This document shows, piece after piece, positions 1 through 12,621 of a stretch of 64,000 nt of DNA. How positions within the stretch are numbered: the stretch's first letter is position 1; each line of letters opens with the position of its first letter. The notes beneath the pieces are model-generated. The model was not told where the DNA came from. It worked only from the letters and a program-made list of their open reading frames with translations, and made no database searches. The position numbers and the translations under genes were made by a program. Source of the DNA: Rhynochetos jubatus (lineage: Eukaryota; Chordata; Aves; Eurypygiformes; Rhynochetidae). The stretch covers positions 10,438,664-10,502,663 of the forward strand of contig CM050653.1 of NCBI GenBank assembly GCA_027574665.1, in the 5' to 3' direction.

Positions 1-721
1 GGCCTGGAATAACATGGTCCAGGCTGATAGGAGCTTTCATCTCCCCTCACACTCAGTCTCTTTCCAGGGAAATCCTTAGAACATCAGGAGCCCTTGCAAC
101 CCTATTTCAGGAACCTAGTCTTGAAGACAGAGAGTGTACGACAGGCCTAATAATGACCTAGTATGGCCTCGTAGGAATATACAAGGACTGGGAGAGATGC
201 TGGGTTGAGATTACCTGACTGCTCAAGCTTAGTGTGTTCACACACTCTATAAACACAGCCTCAGTACTCAGACAGTCAAAGATGGCCACAAATGGTTGAA
301 GATCACACTCTGGAATCCCTAGGACAGGCTTATCAGACCAACATGAAGTTCAATGAACATTATTTGTACCATTGTACCATCTTCAGACAACACTACAGAT
401 TGTGATATCCCAAATTTACCTAGTTATTTTATATGAGAGAATCATCTTGACACCTCAGATCTAGTAGAGATCCAACCCATCCAATCTTAGCTTTCAAACT
501 CAATGTCATTTAACTATGCAGCCCCAGCCTTTGGCTTTCCCTGTAATCAGTGGTGGGAAATAAAAGGCAATTCCAATCATAGCTGGACTCTGTTGATTAT
601 AGAGCTCAGTTGAATACAATCCTGTCACAGATGATTCAGTTCAGTTAAGTGTCTGTACAACTAAGTTATGGGTGGATAATATTAGCTACTAGTAGACTCT
701 TCCAATCAGTGGGCTCATATC
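1..721. other. Unique non-coding DNA, nothing recognised
   Basis: AT-rich unique sequence without a repeat, RNA gene or credible coding frame that I can recognise. Splice-like dinucleotides occur, for example a minus-strand donor-like site near 212, but no segment stands out from chance. Confidence 0.5.
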
Positions 722-979
722 TCACTGGAGAAGGTAAGGGTACAGGGAAGTCTTGGAAAATGTGAGCCTGTCTTTCAAGGCTCTGAGAAAAGTCAGAGCC
801 AGTTTTGTGAACTGGGAGCCTGGAAACTGTGTGTTTGCAATTGCCTGCTCCTCCAGTGTCCCGTGAACCAGCTGGTGTACAAATCTGTAAACGAGCAGGA
901 TTCCACCAAAGAAATAATCTTCATATATCATCCATCTTCTCAGGAAAATGACCCAGTAAACTTCTGAGTATTTGCTCAT
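722..979 (-). other. Candidate exon-like open frame, 85 codons, family unknown
   Basis: On the minus strand an open frame of 85 codons starts at an ATG that directly follows an acceptor-like CCTGACAG. It ends in CTTCTCCAG followed by TGA; a donor-like CA|GTGAGA overlaps the stop. The inferred peptide is rich in aromatic and hydrophobic residues near its start (including VIFLRRWMIYEDYFFGG) and then becomes mixed and polar. Its codons look ordinary for a vertebrate. I recognise no domain. The ATG at the acceptor may be a coincidence, and in unique AT-rich DNA a frame of this length can arise by chance. It could equally be a fragment of an old repeat. I see no promoter or polyadenylation signal tied to it. 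Confidence 0.2.
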
Positions 980-981
980 CT

Positions 982-3343
982 GTCAGGTATTTAGCATGAG
1001 GGAATCCAGCCTGGTGGTTCCCTGTACCTGCTACATGACAGTAATTGGGCATGCAGCAAGGTAAAGACCTTGCTCTGAAAACCTTACAGCCTGAATGGGC
1101 CGAATGGGAGTACTGAATTCACACCCTGCAAATAAGTAATTTTACAACAGAGGAATTCTGTGGTTCTGCCTCTCCTGAGCCAGAAAATCCACAGCTGACA
1201 CAATTTTTCAAAGTCTGCTCTCCTGACTTGTGGCCTGATGGCAGGTTTCTAAATCAAGGGCAGGTGCTGATACAATATATTGATTTCTCACTGTATATAA
1301 TAAAGGTGGCTGCCTTCTTCTGTTTCTTGGAGGTTATCTGCATTCCTAATCAGAAACAGAATTTGGCTGAGCAAATATGGGAGTCCCCAGGATGAAGCAG
1401 AAATTTCAGCAGAAATTTAATTGCTTGAAATGTATCAAGTTGCCATATTTTGTTTATTTCCTGAGACTCAATTACGAAAATTGTCAGTCTGCAACTCCAA
1501 ATTGCATGACAACTGTTGAACTTACAGTCTCACAAGGATAATCACCCCAGAGCACAACAAAACACACATCACACCACTACCATAAATTAATATAAGCTGC
1601 CAGTAACTGAAAAGGGCAGAATAAACTCCACACCTCCTTTATTCTGTGACTGGTATAATGAGGACATCATTCTATTGTCTCCTGAGTGGGATCTTTTGCC
1701 ACCTCGGATGTTATAGGTTTTTTTCTAGACACGTTGGGTACAAATATGGTTTTACTTCACAAAGTGTCCCTGTGCCCTCACCAGTCTGTTCATCCTTGTC
1801 AAATCAGGATTTCACACATTGTTTTCTGCGCATTCCCTAATCTTAGTGAAAGTTTCATTTCCCCAGCCCATTGCCATCGGCTATTAGTCTGGCACAAAAC
1901 TCAGGCTCAAAATGAAAAAGATAAAACAGAGAAAAGACAGCAGGCACAGCTACTATTGCTCTGCTTCCTCTTGTCGCAGCTAACAAAATACACTTCATAG
2001 CATCATTGTGGTATTGGTGAGCCAGAGAGACAACCTGGTGTACCTTGTCACGCCCTATGAATATTACCTGTTCCTGAAATATTCTATATCCAGCCATCAG
2101 TGTTTCCAGAGTTCACTATGGCAATATTCAGAGAAACATTTCATTGTCTAATGGACACAAAACAGCAATAACAACATAGTATTAGTCACCGTGGATGTTA
2201 CGGACCAACAAGGTCACAGACAGCACTCGCATTTACTCCACGTTTCAAGTGCGGAAACAAAAAGACCAAAGTCTTTAAATGACAATTCAAAATTTCACAC
2301 ATTAATAATCAAGTTTTAATATTATGGCATCCTCGTAAGAGCTTAGTTGTCTGACAGACTTTCAGCATTTCTGCCTACTTGGTATCAGCAAAGTAAAGAC
2401 TTTGAGCTTGTTTAGAAAAGAGACAAAATTATTTTGCATGACAAGGCAAAAATGTTTAAAACTCGAATGAAATGCTGTCAATTTGTTCAAAAAATTTTAT
2501 TGGCAGATTCTGGCTACTGTAGGTGAAAAACTCTATTCTCTGGTTTAGAAAAGAATGATCTTCCTTTTAGCATTCAAATTTGCATGCCAATATACTTTGC
2601 ATATAATTTACATACCATACTGTATCACAACCACTTTGTCTCTTATTGTAAAATCCAAGATCAGCTCCTAGCATTTCACAGCTAGGATTATTAAAACATT
2701 TTGTTAAGTCAAGTCTGACGATAAGCTTTCATCCTAAGGATCCTGAAATTGCATACAAATGGGCAGGAAAGGTGAGCGTATGGTTCAGGCACGGGATTGG
2801 GCTTTGGGTCCAGACCCCGATTTCTAACAGGCTTGTTTTCAAATTTGGACAATTTAATAACTTTATAACTGAGATCCTTACATGCATATTGAGAAAAATG
2901 GTAATTTTGATTCCCTTTCTTTCTAATCTTCTCTTTTTGAGTGATTATCTGTAATCACTTAAAGGCACAGTTTTCCTGTCAATCTTATGTGTGGCAGGTA
3001 CGCAGGGAGATCCCAGTCACGGCTAGGAAGCATTTCTGTAATGCCCCTGCTAATCAAAACTACTCAGTCTTTTTTCAATTAAATGATTTATGCAAAGAAA
3101 TATCAATTTGATACAGAGTGAGTTTTTACATACATCCACACAAGTTTTAGGGCAACTTTGAAGAGGTAATTTTATTCTTGTCAAAAACATGATTTTGGGT
3201 TAAAGTTCAGGTGACAGAAAGCTTTACGACCATCTACAGTTTAGTGTCAGAGCATTCCTGTGAGAAACCAAAGTTCAAGCCTTCACCCACTTGACTCGGA
3301 AGAAGGATCTTGGTATGAACCAAGAGCTATGTTGAACACCTAC
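982..3343. other. Unique non-coding DNA, nothing recognised
   Basis: AT-rich unique sequence. Several short open frames lie here (for example 1686-2000 plus and 1855-2097 minus), but they overlap on opposite strands, lack family resemblance and look like chance frames. No repeat or RNA gene was recognised. Confidence 0.5.
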
Positions 3344-3366
3344 CTGTCCAGGCTCTCATAAATCAT
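3344..3366 (-). other. Possible 23-nt microexon flanked by splice consensus
   Basis: On the minus strand a pyrimidine-rich run ending CATATTCCAG precedes 23 nt beginning ATGATTTATG and ending GGACAG, followed by the donor-like GTAGGT. The segment is open in the frame MIYESLD plus two bases. Both splice sites look reasonable, but such short pairings arise often by chance in 64 kb, and no neighbouring candidate exon joins to it in a compatible phase without a stop. Confidence 0.1.
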
Positions 3367-6027
3367 CTGGAATATGAAAATATCTACACAAAATGAAACA
3401 ACTTCAAGAGGCTATTAGCCAGCGTAGTTGATGAAGTTTAGTCCACATAGAAGAGCACTGCTGAAAATCAGGGTCTCCCTCCTTCTGCATGAGGACCTAC
3501 ACCTCCACTCGATTCTGGGTCTCTGTTGCTGTGCTTCTTGCACAAAAAACTAGGAAAAGACTTGATTTCATCCAATGAGGAAACCAGGAATTCTCCACAG
3601 TATCAAAGGGCTCAGCAGTACACAGAACCGTACCCTGCTGCTGTACTGTACACACCACACACTGTTAGGTGTATGCACAGTAGTTCTGGGAGGGGGGGGG
3701 AATCAGAGCACCCATCCTGAAGCTGCCTGTGTTACTTCAATAGTTAGTGTGAAGTAGCAGCTCCCTGCAAGAATGTGGCTGGGAATGGGAGCCAGGACCA
3801 CAGCCAAGGGCTGTGAATCACCTGAGCCTCTTCCATATTTGTGGTGAGAGTCCAAGGACATAATACACAATGCCCAAAGTAGCTAGAATAGGTTGAAGTG
3901 GTGTGAGTAATCGCATGGTATTGGATATATTGCTTACAAGTAGCACTGCACTGCTTTTCTCCAGATACTACCTTGAGATGTATTATGGCTTAATGTTCCT
4001 CTAATCAATAGATCATCATCAACTCTTTGCTTGAGACAAACTCAAATCAGCGTTTCAGTAGACGCTAATATAACTGAGTTTTCTTTTCCCCCTAAATATT
4101 CATCTATTGTAGCCAGTTACTTGTTATATATGAAGAATTCCCAATTTTCTCCATTGTTATTATTTATGTTAACAACAGCTAAACGAGTAAGAGGGTGAAG
4201 TGAATAAAGAAGAATTTGGATCAAGTAGTGCTGCCTGACCTCTGTGCAGACTGCTAGACTGCTGCTGTTCTGCTGCAGAACATCATGAACTTCGGAGTCC
4301 ATTTAGTGTCAAGGGAAAAAGTAGACAAAAAAGGCAGCTCTGGCCTAAGCTCTGCTCTAGTCAAATGGGTAACAGGTAAGAGGGGCCACTGATACCCTCA
4401 GGTGTACACCTCGCTATTGCAGGTAGCACTAGAAGAAGGGGCAACTAATGGGATTTCCCAGAAAATATCTAACTCCCTTATGTTATCTGGCACCTGTGTG
4501 CAGGCACCTGTACGCTGCTGAACACCCATCTGCTGTATATTCCACATGCAGTTCTTGGGTTTTGTTAAGATTGGCAAAGGAGTTGATTAGGAAGATAAAG
4601 ACTCTGAAAAACATTTTGGACAAAGATGCCAGCACAGATTGTACAGTAAAAGACATCAGGTCTGCCAATACATGCACCCCACACTCTGCAGGCTGCTTAT
4701 ACTTGCCTCTCAATGATTTATTGCACAAATTACTGGAATTCTGAAACACTACAAGACATATATCCATACTTCTATTTGGTATAGATTTGATAATGTACGG
4801 ATGCAACCTCAACAAGCAATATTTGTATTCTAGCTATTCTATTTCCTTGGTCAGTAAGAATATCCATTCTTTCAGAGTAGTCTCTGCTTATCTTTCCTTT
4901 CTGCTCCCTCCTGCTACAGGCAATACAGCTGAACGCTGCTGCTATGACTTCTGTCCACTTCCAAATCTAAAAAAGATACCTTTTGTATGACAGTTTCTCC
5001 AGGAATTAAATAAAGTCGCTGATGGTATTTTGAATTTTAACAGGACCGTCACTCATTGCTTGTGTGTGTACAGGGATCAGTAGCTAGCTGAAACTGTCTA
5101 GTATCCGGTAGTACTCACAATTCTGCTAGGCAGATCTCACAAAATACCCTCCCACAAAAAGATGTGCTCATATATATATACACACTTATTTGTAAGATCA
5201 GGATATTAATGATATATCTAATTTTACAAGAAGGTCATAAACTCCCCAAGAAGTACAAGGAAAGAAAAGAGATTATGTACATCTACTGAGTTCAATAATG
5301 ATAATTTAAAAAATGGTGCCAAGGCAAACACTTCTTTCAGGATGGACCAGATTTTCATACTAGGGTAGATCAAAAAAAAAAAGAAATATTTTTAACTGAA
5401 TATTTTAACAGATGAGTATATTAATTGAACATTTTAGCTGATATAGAAAACCTACTACTCTCACTTTTGGATAAACTATGATACATTTTGTTCACATGTT
5501 CTGCTCTGCATGTTTGATACGTTCTCCAGTTGGTAACTGCCTGAGTCTTCCATTCAGCGCAGAGCATACAGCTCTGCAGTTTGTGCATATGCACACACAG
5601 ATACATAGATACACCCACAAAACCCTAAAGCAACATACTGCACTTATCTTCTTCCCACTTTTAGATCATACATATTTCATTAAGCTTCATGCAGAGTATC
5701 TTCTGATTTATGGTAATTGTCAACAAAAGCAAAAAATGCTGACAATTTTAACCCTGCTGTACTGAGGATTTAACTGGGATAAAATTAAAATGTTTAGGGG
5801 AAGTAAAAAACCCCACAACACCCTAAGCCACTGGGAGCTTGACCCTTGAGATGTTGTCAGTTTTTTATTTTATTTTATTGTGTTTGTTGTCTGTAGAAGC
5901 AGATGCCAGCAGCAACATCTGATGTACTGGACACCTCCAGTGTTATCCCAGCATGCTCATGGCCTGAAGGACTTGGAGTGAGACTAATTTCCATATCAAA
6001 CCCAATTTAGATGAAACATCTTGGTTT
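3367..6027. other. Unique non-coding DNA with small simple repeats
   Basis: No gene recognised. Simple sequence includes a G-rich run at 3688-3700, an alternating AT run at about 5170-5180 and a TTTTA-type run at about 5861-5879. Two overlapping frames of about 100 codons on opposite strands (4448-4744 plus, 4483-4815 minus) show no protein-like features. Confidence 0.5.
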
Positions 6028-6044
6028 AAAAAAAAAAAAAAAAA
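6028..6044. repeat. A17 mononucleotide tract
   Basis: Seventeen consecutive A residues. No retroposed sequence or target duplication is evident beside it, so it reads as a simple repeat and not as the tail of a recognisable retrocopy. Confidence 0.9.
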
Positions 6045-6199
6045 GCCAGCGCATCAATAGCCCCTTGATTAGATTTTCATCTCCTGAGCAGACAAATATG
6101 AATATTTATTACCATGAATGCAGATTTCCCTCTTTCCATTGCTCTGATCTTGAATATTACCCACTGGTAATTTTTATGAAAATTTGGGAAACATAATGT

Positions 6200-6480
6200 T
6201 TTCACATAAACTGACAGTTCTTGAGATAATCCCGTTATTGTTTGGTGGGAAATGACAGTTTCCGCTTATTCATGTGTTAACGAGGGATTAAATATTGTTT
6301 TTCATCACCGTAATCTAAGATGGACTGGAAATTAAAATTCGAACATTGTGCATTAGCAGGGCTTTGAGGAGCAGGATTTGTTTGCATTCACTTAGTAAAG
6401 ATCCGTAAATTAACAGTTTAACAATCAAGTGAAATCCATATCGTAAAGACAGCACTGCTGTTTGTAAAATGAAGTCATTA
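6200..6480. promoter_or_regulatory. Candidate conserved non-coding element (inference)
   Basis: This stretch has the texture of vertebrate conserved non-coding elements: AT-rich, low in simple repeats, with scattered CpGs and homeodomain-like cores such as GGGATTAAA (near 6283), TTTGCAT (near 6380) and TTAACAGTTTAACAA (near 6410). It lacks an open frame. The call is pattern recognition only. Conservation cannot be measured from one sequence, and ordinary unique intronic DNA is the alternative. Confidence 0.2.
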
Positions 6481-9400
6481 CACTACCTGCTAAAGGTAAA
6501 GAGCCGGCGAGATACACAGTTCGCAAGATGATATCCCTTTGCAAGAGCAAAGAGCACAGGGAACTGTCAGCCACAATGGTCCTCAGGCATTAATGCAGTA
6601 GGTCAGTTTTCCACGGCACAGAATCATGTCCCTTTTCCTTGTCACGTGTCCTGGTACTCCAACACTTGGTATCCTCAGCTCACACTGAAATATCGCTCTA
6701 GGACAGATCTATCCATAGCACTAAAAGCAGTCACAGTCACCCAGGAGCTGTTGGCATGCATGCCGAAGTGCTGTGCTCACGCCCTATCCACGTCTGGGCA
6801 CGCAGTACATAGCCACACACAATTCTTCACTGAAATGGGTGTTTTGCTGGAGCTGCAGCATATAGCTGTAAAGCATCAGTTACCTCCTTGATGCTTGTGC
6901 CTAATGCCCATCAACGCGAATCAGAGATACCGACATGTACCGAAGGGGAAGCAGAGACCTGCCTGCAACATTCTGCAGTTCACGAGCCATTACGCTGCCA
7001 TTTCTACAGAAGCTCTGCGTTACAAACTCAGTAGATTTGCAGTTCTACTAATAAAATACATTTCCCTTTGATACTAACCAAAATGCATACAAAACTAAAA
7101 CTATGCTTAGTCAAAGCAACTCAAAACAGCCTAACAATCTTAAAAGTATCTCATCTGTATAAATCTTGCTGATTCATGGAAAAAAGAAACAAAACTGAGC
7201 TTCAACAAAACTTATTTAATAGGAATCCTCACGCTTACATTTAGAACCTTGTTAAAAATATTCTGACTCAAATATGATTTTCTAGGTATAGTACATAAAG
7301 CCTGGCATTCTGGCCTCTGAGGGTGAAAACAGGAATGTGCAAGTGCAAAAACAGCCTGGACAGGATGAATGAGAATGAGCTACTAAACTTTCAGTCCTCC
7401 CAGAAAGCAGGTCAGACTTTAAGTTTTACAGCCTGGTACCAGCAAACCTACAGTAAATAGCATAACAATACTTCTAACTAGATAGAAGGGAAAAAAAAAG
7501 GGCTGAGTCACTACCTACAGCTGAAGCTTTAATTCTAAGGAAAACGTGCCTTAACACCTGCGCTCCAAAGCAGATCGCACTGAAGCTGCTACAAACAGTC
7601 CTTGGCCTGGATCTTGCTTAGACTTAGAAGCAAAACAGCTTAGCAGAGTCTTAGTTGGCACAGGACACCGTGTGAGTGACCACGCCAACAGTTTAACAGC
7701 ATGGGCAAATGTGGGACCTTGACAGGCTCTGTGCCCTGGTCCTGTTTATTTTACTGATGCTGAGGTAGCTATAAGGCTCCTGATGCCAAGGATTCATATG
7801 GAAAGGTTGAATGTCTCACAGCCTGAATCTTAGCTCAAGACACTCGCTCTCCTGTCACTACAGAACAAGAGCAGAGGTCCTGGCGAGTGGCTTTCCATGT
7901 TGACCTGGAGGGGATCTCTGCTAGCGAGAGCTGAGGGATCAGGATCTGCCACCTCTTCCTCTCAAGTAATTACATTTGTGTTCAAGATTGCTTGAGACCC
8001 ATGTGTTCCTGCCAGAATCAAGTTCTTTCCTCTGGAGGTAGAATCTCCCTCCTCAGAATTTCTGAGCAGCTCTATCCTTCAAACTTCAGATAGTTAAACA
8101 GAATTTAACCTTCAGCCACAGCTTTCCCAGCCAACTCGTTACACCACTGAAGATTTTGCTTTCCTTTGAGTCATAATGAACTGGCTGCTGGTAGGGGGAG
8201 GATGCGGAATTTCATGAATCAGTAAGATATCTACTACAAACAACCACGTTCTCCTATGTAAAGATCCTACAGATCTTCTTTATGAATATCAAATGCAGGC
8301 TGCCAAATCACAGGGTAGATAATAACATTGATTTTTAAGCAGAATTACCCCGCAGTTTGCTTTATGTAGTCAGTGCTAGTATCTAAATCTCTTTTCTCTA
8401 CAGATCTGTAACAGCTTGTAAGGGAAACTCTGCTTTAAAAACAATGGAATGACACGGCCTAAAACCAAGACAAATCCTTAAAACAAACATACGCTACTTT
8501 TTTAACAGAACAATGTTAAAAAGACAAAAAGGAACAACACTGGTAGGATGCACAAGTTCCTGAAGCCACAAGGCAAACCGTATCTTGTTTCATTTTACAT
8601 GATACTGAATAAAAATTGAATTGCTGTAGTTGCCATGGCAACTGCCACATCACTTGGCACTTCTGTTCCTTTAAATCACACAGTGCTACTGTATAGGAAT
8701 TCATGAACCAACATGACACTTGACTACTTCTGCTTTTTATACTGTTTCAGGAGGAAAACATAAATCAACATACACTGATAGTTGCCTCTGAAAATCAGGT
8801 TTGTTGTATTTTTCTTAACATTATAATCCCCTCATTTCCTTGTCGTGTTCTTTAAAAATTTGTAAAGAAGGTGGAGGGCGTTGTCACAATCAGAGCACAA
8901 GAAAAGAAATTACTACTGACACCTGATTTCCAAACTGAAGCTGTGACCTGTCATTCAGATGTCAAAATACCTCTGCTATGCAATATTCAAATCAAATACA
9001 GGGGATAAACATTGGAACTTTGCCCTTCCACAACCAGAGACAGTGTGATATGTGACAGAAGACAGCATCCAGGCTTCTCTTTAACTCTCAGCTTATCAGC
9101 AGCTTAAAAGGAAAATAGATCTACATGCTTAAAATTAAGCATATTCTAAATGTTTGCAGAGTTGGGGCCATGATTTATATTATTTTAGTATGTTCTGTAT
9201 ATAACACGCAGTCTCAGAAGGTATATGACAAAATAATGTGGTAAAATAATATACATATTCATGCTGCATATTTTTTGTTTTTATTTTGCTGTTTATTAAT
9301 GCTCTGGATGCAATTTATTTGAAAAGCAGCCCTCTAGTGGGCTATGTAGCATAATGAATAGTTAATAAATAGCATTAACATTATCTCTAAATATTAGCTA

Positions 9401-12183
9401 AAATGCATTTTGCAAAAACATACAAGATCTTAAATAAATGAGCCATAGAACTCCATCATTCTCTTTGGAGAAATTTAATGTTCTGTTTAGCTTTATTCCT
9501 TAAAGCTCTTGAAGCATTGCTTCTAAACGCTACTGTATGACTAACTTCTGATTAGCATCACTTTACTATAGTTGTATGCTCCCAAAACTGAAATAGTGAG
9601 ATATTATTCACTGTCAGTAAAACTCCATAAAGTAGTGTATTACTAGTAGCATTCTACGTAAAATATTATATATGAATTTTTAAGAGTTACACAGCCTTAG
9701 AATCTATAATTTGGGTGTATGGGATAAAGTAAATCTTCCACACTGTGCCTTCACCAAGAATATATCTAGGATTGTACTCCTTAAAGTTTTTCATTTAATG
9801 ACTGTTCTTATTTTTATTGACAGCCTTAAAGTTACATGCCTTAAAGCAAAGAGTTCAAAGAGCACCTGACTCATGCCTTGCCCATATCACTCACTGTATG
9901 TTGCTCCAAAAATCACTGTCCTCCTGGAAATGTCTGTTCAACTGCTAATCAACACGGCCACAGTGATCAGCAACAGCTGTCTCCAGGATATCCCATCCCA
10001 GATCTCACGTAACAGGAAGAAATTAATTGGAGGACCTCTCAACCATGGGTTTTGTAGGAAAAGATGATGAAAGCAGGCTCACAGAAAAAGCCCTTCCTGT
10101 GCCCTGGTCTAAGAATGCTTGCACTGTAATAAAGAGGTGTATTCCCCCATAGGTACCTGTGTCAACTTCAGCCCAGTTAGCCTTGGTAAGAGGAGGGTGG
10201 GTTTCAGTGGAGTTGAAAAATGTATCTATGACTTGGGCTAAAACTTGAGTATTTATGTATGTGCAGCTGCTGTTCCTATACCATGTTTGTATCAGGCCTA
10301 CTTTATCTAAGTGATCTCGGGTACAGCATCTCTTTCTAGCACAGTAATACCTGCTCCAGATCAGCAGCAGTTGCTGACTGCCAAGATGTCACTGTAAGAA
10401 AAGCAGCTGGAGTAGATCCCAGGCTAATTTGGTCTTTCCAAGCCAAAAGCCAACTCTCAGCATTCTACCTAGTAGTCAGAGAAGATCAGAAAAAAAGTTG
10501 ACGCCTTACTCTTCAGCAATTGCAAATGATTTGTCAAGTTCTGCACTCACTCCAATTTTTTATGGATTTCCAATGTCACTCTGGGTAAAATCTGGATACA
10601 CAGACATTAGAGACATAATTTGGCAACATTAAGGAAGATAATAAGTTAGAAACCCGACTCCTGCCTCAAAGACATTTGTACATCACTGGGAAGTCTGTTT
10701 TATCGTATACTCTAGCTTCACTAGAATTTTTAAATGCACATTTTTTTATTGTAGTGACATCACTATGCAACATCAACATAATTATACACCTATCAAAATA
10801 TCTATAAATGACAATATCCTGAAAGATGTCAAAATATCACTGCTTTATTTTAGAACATCTAGGGGTACAGCAAAGTGTTAATTTTGCATACATTTTGGAT
10901 TATTTTCATTTGGTTTAGAAACCTAATCTAATTCTTATGTCAGCTATATGAGAACCATGATTCAAATCCTACAGTTACATTTGCAGTGATGAGTGTGTTT
11001 TGTGCAGCCCTAGTGGGAAATTGAAAGAGTTTATTTAAAAGAATGTATTCTGGAGGGGGTGCTGTTTTACCAGTTCAGGACAGAAACAGTGCCATTCTCG
11101 GTTTGTTTCAGGCCTTGATTCAGATAATTTATCATGCAAAACACAGACTCTTAGCCTCCAAAACCTGATTTGAATCATTACACTTTTTTGAGCCACTGGA
11201 AACCCTGACCTGTTATTCTGAAATTGTTGTTGGAAACAAATTTTAGCCAAAGCTGGATAAACAATTATTTTTCCATGCCATAGTAACTGCATTTGAACCG
11301 TTATTTGAAAGTTTCTTAAACTAGAGCTGGACTTGAACCAGACAAACTATAGTCACAGCCAAGCTTAGCTTTTATAATAATCCAAAAGTTCCTATGTGAA
11401 GAGGAAGAAGTGGTTAAACTCCTAAAGGATGTGGAAAGAATTCCCGGTTACTCAGTGACATCTGTGCAGGGCTGTGGTTCTTGGTGCCTGCTGAGCTCCC
11501 ATGGGCTGGAGAGCAGCTATGGGTACAAGTCCTGTTGGACTAACGTTTGTATGGGACTGGGCTCCCAATCCCAGTGAATCCTGAACTCCCCCGAAGTCAG
11601 ATGGAGCCATGCTGCTGCCAAGGAGGCTTTCCCTCCATGCAGCACCAAATGCTATCGAGAGATCTCACCGGGGTGCGCAGCCATGCAGAGCAGTGTTCAA
11701 CATTTTTCTGCAAAACACAAGGGTCCACGCCAAGCTGGGAGACAGGAGAATGGATTTACAGGTCCCGCTTCAATGCCTTTTAGGTCTAGTTGTCTTTTAC
11801 CAGTAGTATGCCTCTCACGGTATTATGCAAATAGACGAAGAGATAACACAACGCTTAGATTTATATTCTGAAATACACTCAACTATAGGAGATTCTTAAA
11901 CTTCTGAAGATGACCTTAGGATTTATTTCCTGTGTGGGAGATCAAAAGAAAACACCTCAGCAGCTTCATTGTATCTGAATAACCAAGAAGGTGCGAAAAG
12001 CTCATGATGAATTTGTGTGCCACAAATGTCATGCGTGACAATGACTCAAATCTTGGAGGGCTACCGTATAGGAACTTTAGAGCTGTTATAGGTTCTGCAA
12101 AACTCCAAATAGAAAACAAACATCTTAGGAAATACAATTCCAGAGCTAGTCAGTATTACAGCAATGCACACATCCTCAGTATT
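6481..12183. other. Unique non-coding DNA, no gene recognised
   Basis: Mostly AT-rich unique sequence with small chance frames. A GC-richer patch at about 11460-11780 holds three overlapping plus-strand frames of 62-78 codons, none protein-like. At 9296-9303 and 9371-9378 an 8-bp inverted repeat (TTAATGCT and AGCATTAA) brackets an AT-rich stretch. No repeat family was recognised. Confidence 0.45.
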
Positions 12184-12621
12184 TTAATGTCGGCACTGGT
12201 TTTCTCTACAGCAGTTATTCCTGGTTTTCTGGTACAACAGCCTTCTCACAAACCAGAGAGGTGACAAAATAATTAGCACTTTAAGAGTGATACACATCAC
12301 ATCGAACTCCAATCCAACTCTCTGGATCCCTGGACTGTTGAATACTCTGCTGGCAAATGTTAGATGTTGAGGTGGATGCGCTGTGGAAGTACAGGTCAAG
12401 GTCTGTTCCACCATGGCCTGAAAGACTCGCTGCTTACCCACAGTCCAGCCAATGCTTTGCAAAGTATCACCCACCTTCCCATGAAACGTACAGAACTTTA
12501 AAGTCAACATCCTGACACACGAGCAACTTCTGACACTGCCGCTTAGCAACTCATTTTTAATCCTGCTAAAACAGAGCCTACCCTCTGTTGACACAATGCA
12601 GCTAACCTCAGCTCTATCCAA
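12184..12621 (-). other. Longest open frame in the window (145 codons), no family recognised
   Basis: This minus-strand frame of 145 codons is the longest uninterrupted frame in the window. The predicted product is mixed, with several scattered cysteines and a basic C-terminal end (FVRRLLYQKTRNNCCRENQ). I see no domain, signal peptide or transmembrane pattern. There is no convincing acceptor, promoter or polyadenylation signal at its ends. A donor-like GGGAAG|GTGGGT lies inside the frame near 12470. Chance is the default reading, though its length makes it the first frame to test for conservation. Confidence 0.15.

Noticed and set aside
2068-2113. Minus-strand segment between CCATAG and ACAG|GTAATA that looks like an exon by splice sites.
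   Set aside because: All three frames contain stops; there is no other support.
11313-11385. tRNA-like T-arm on the minus strand (GGTTCAAGTCC with a 4-bp CTGG/CCAG stem).
   Set aside because: No matching 7-bp acceptor stem, D-arm or anticodon arm could be fitted around it.
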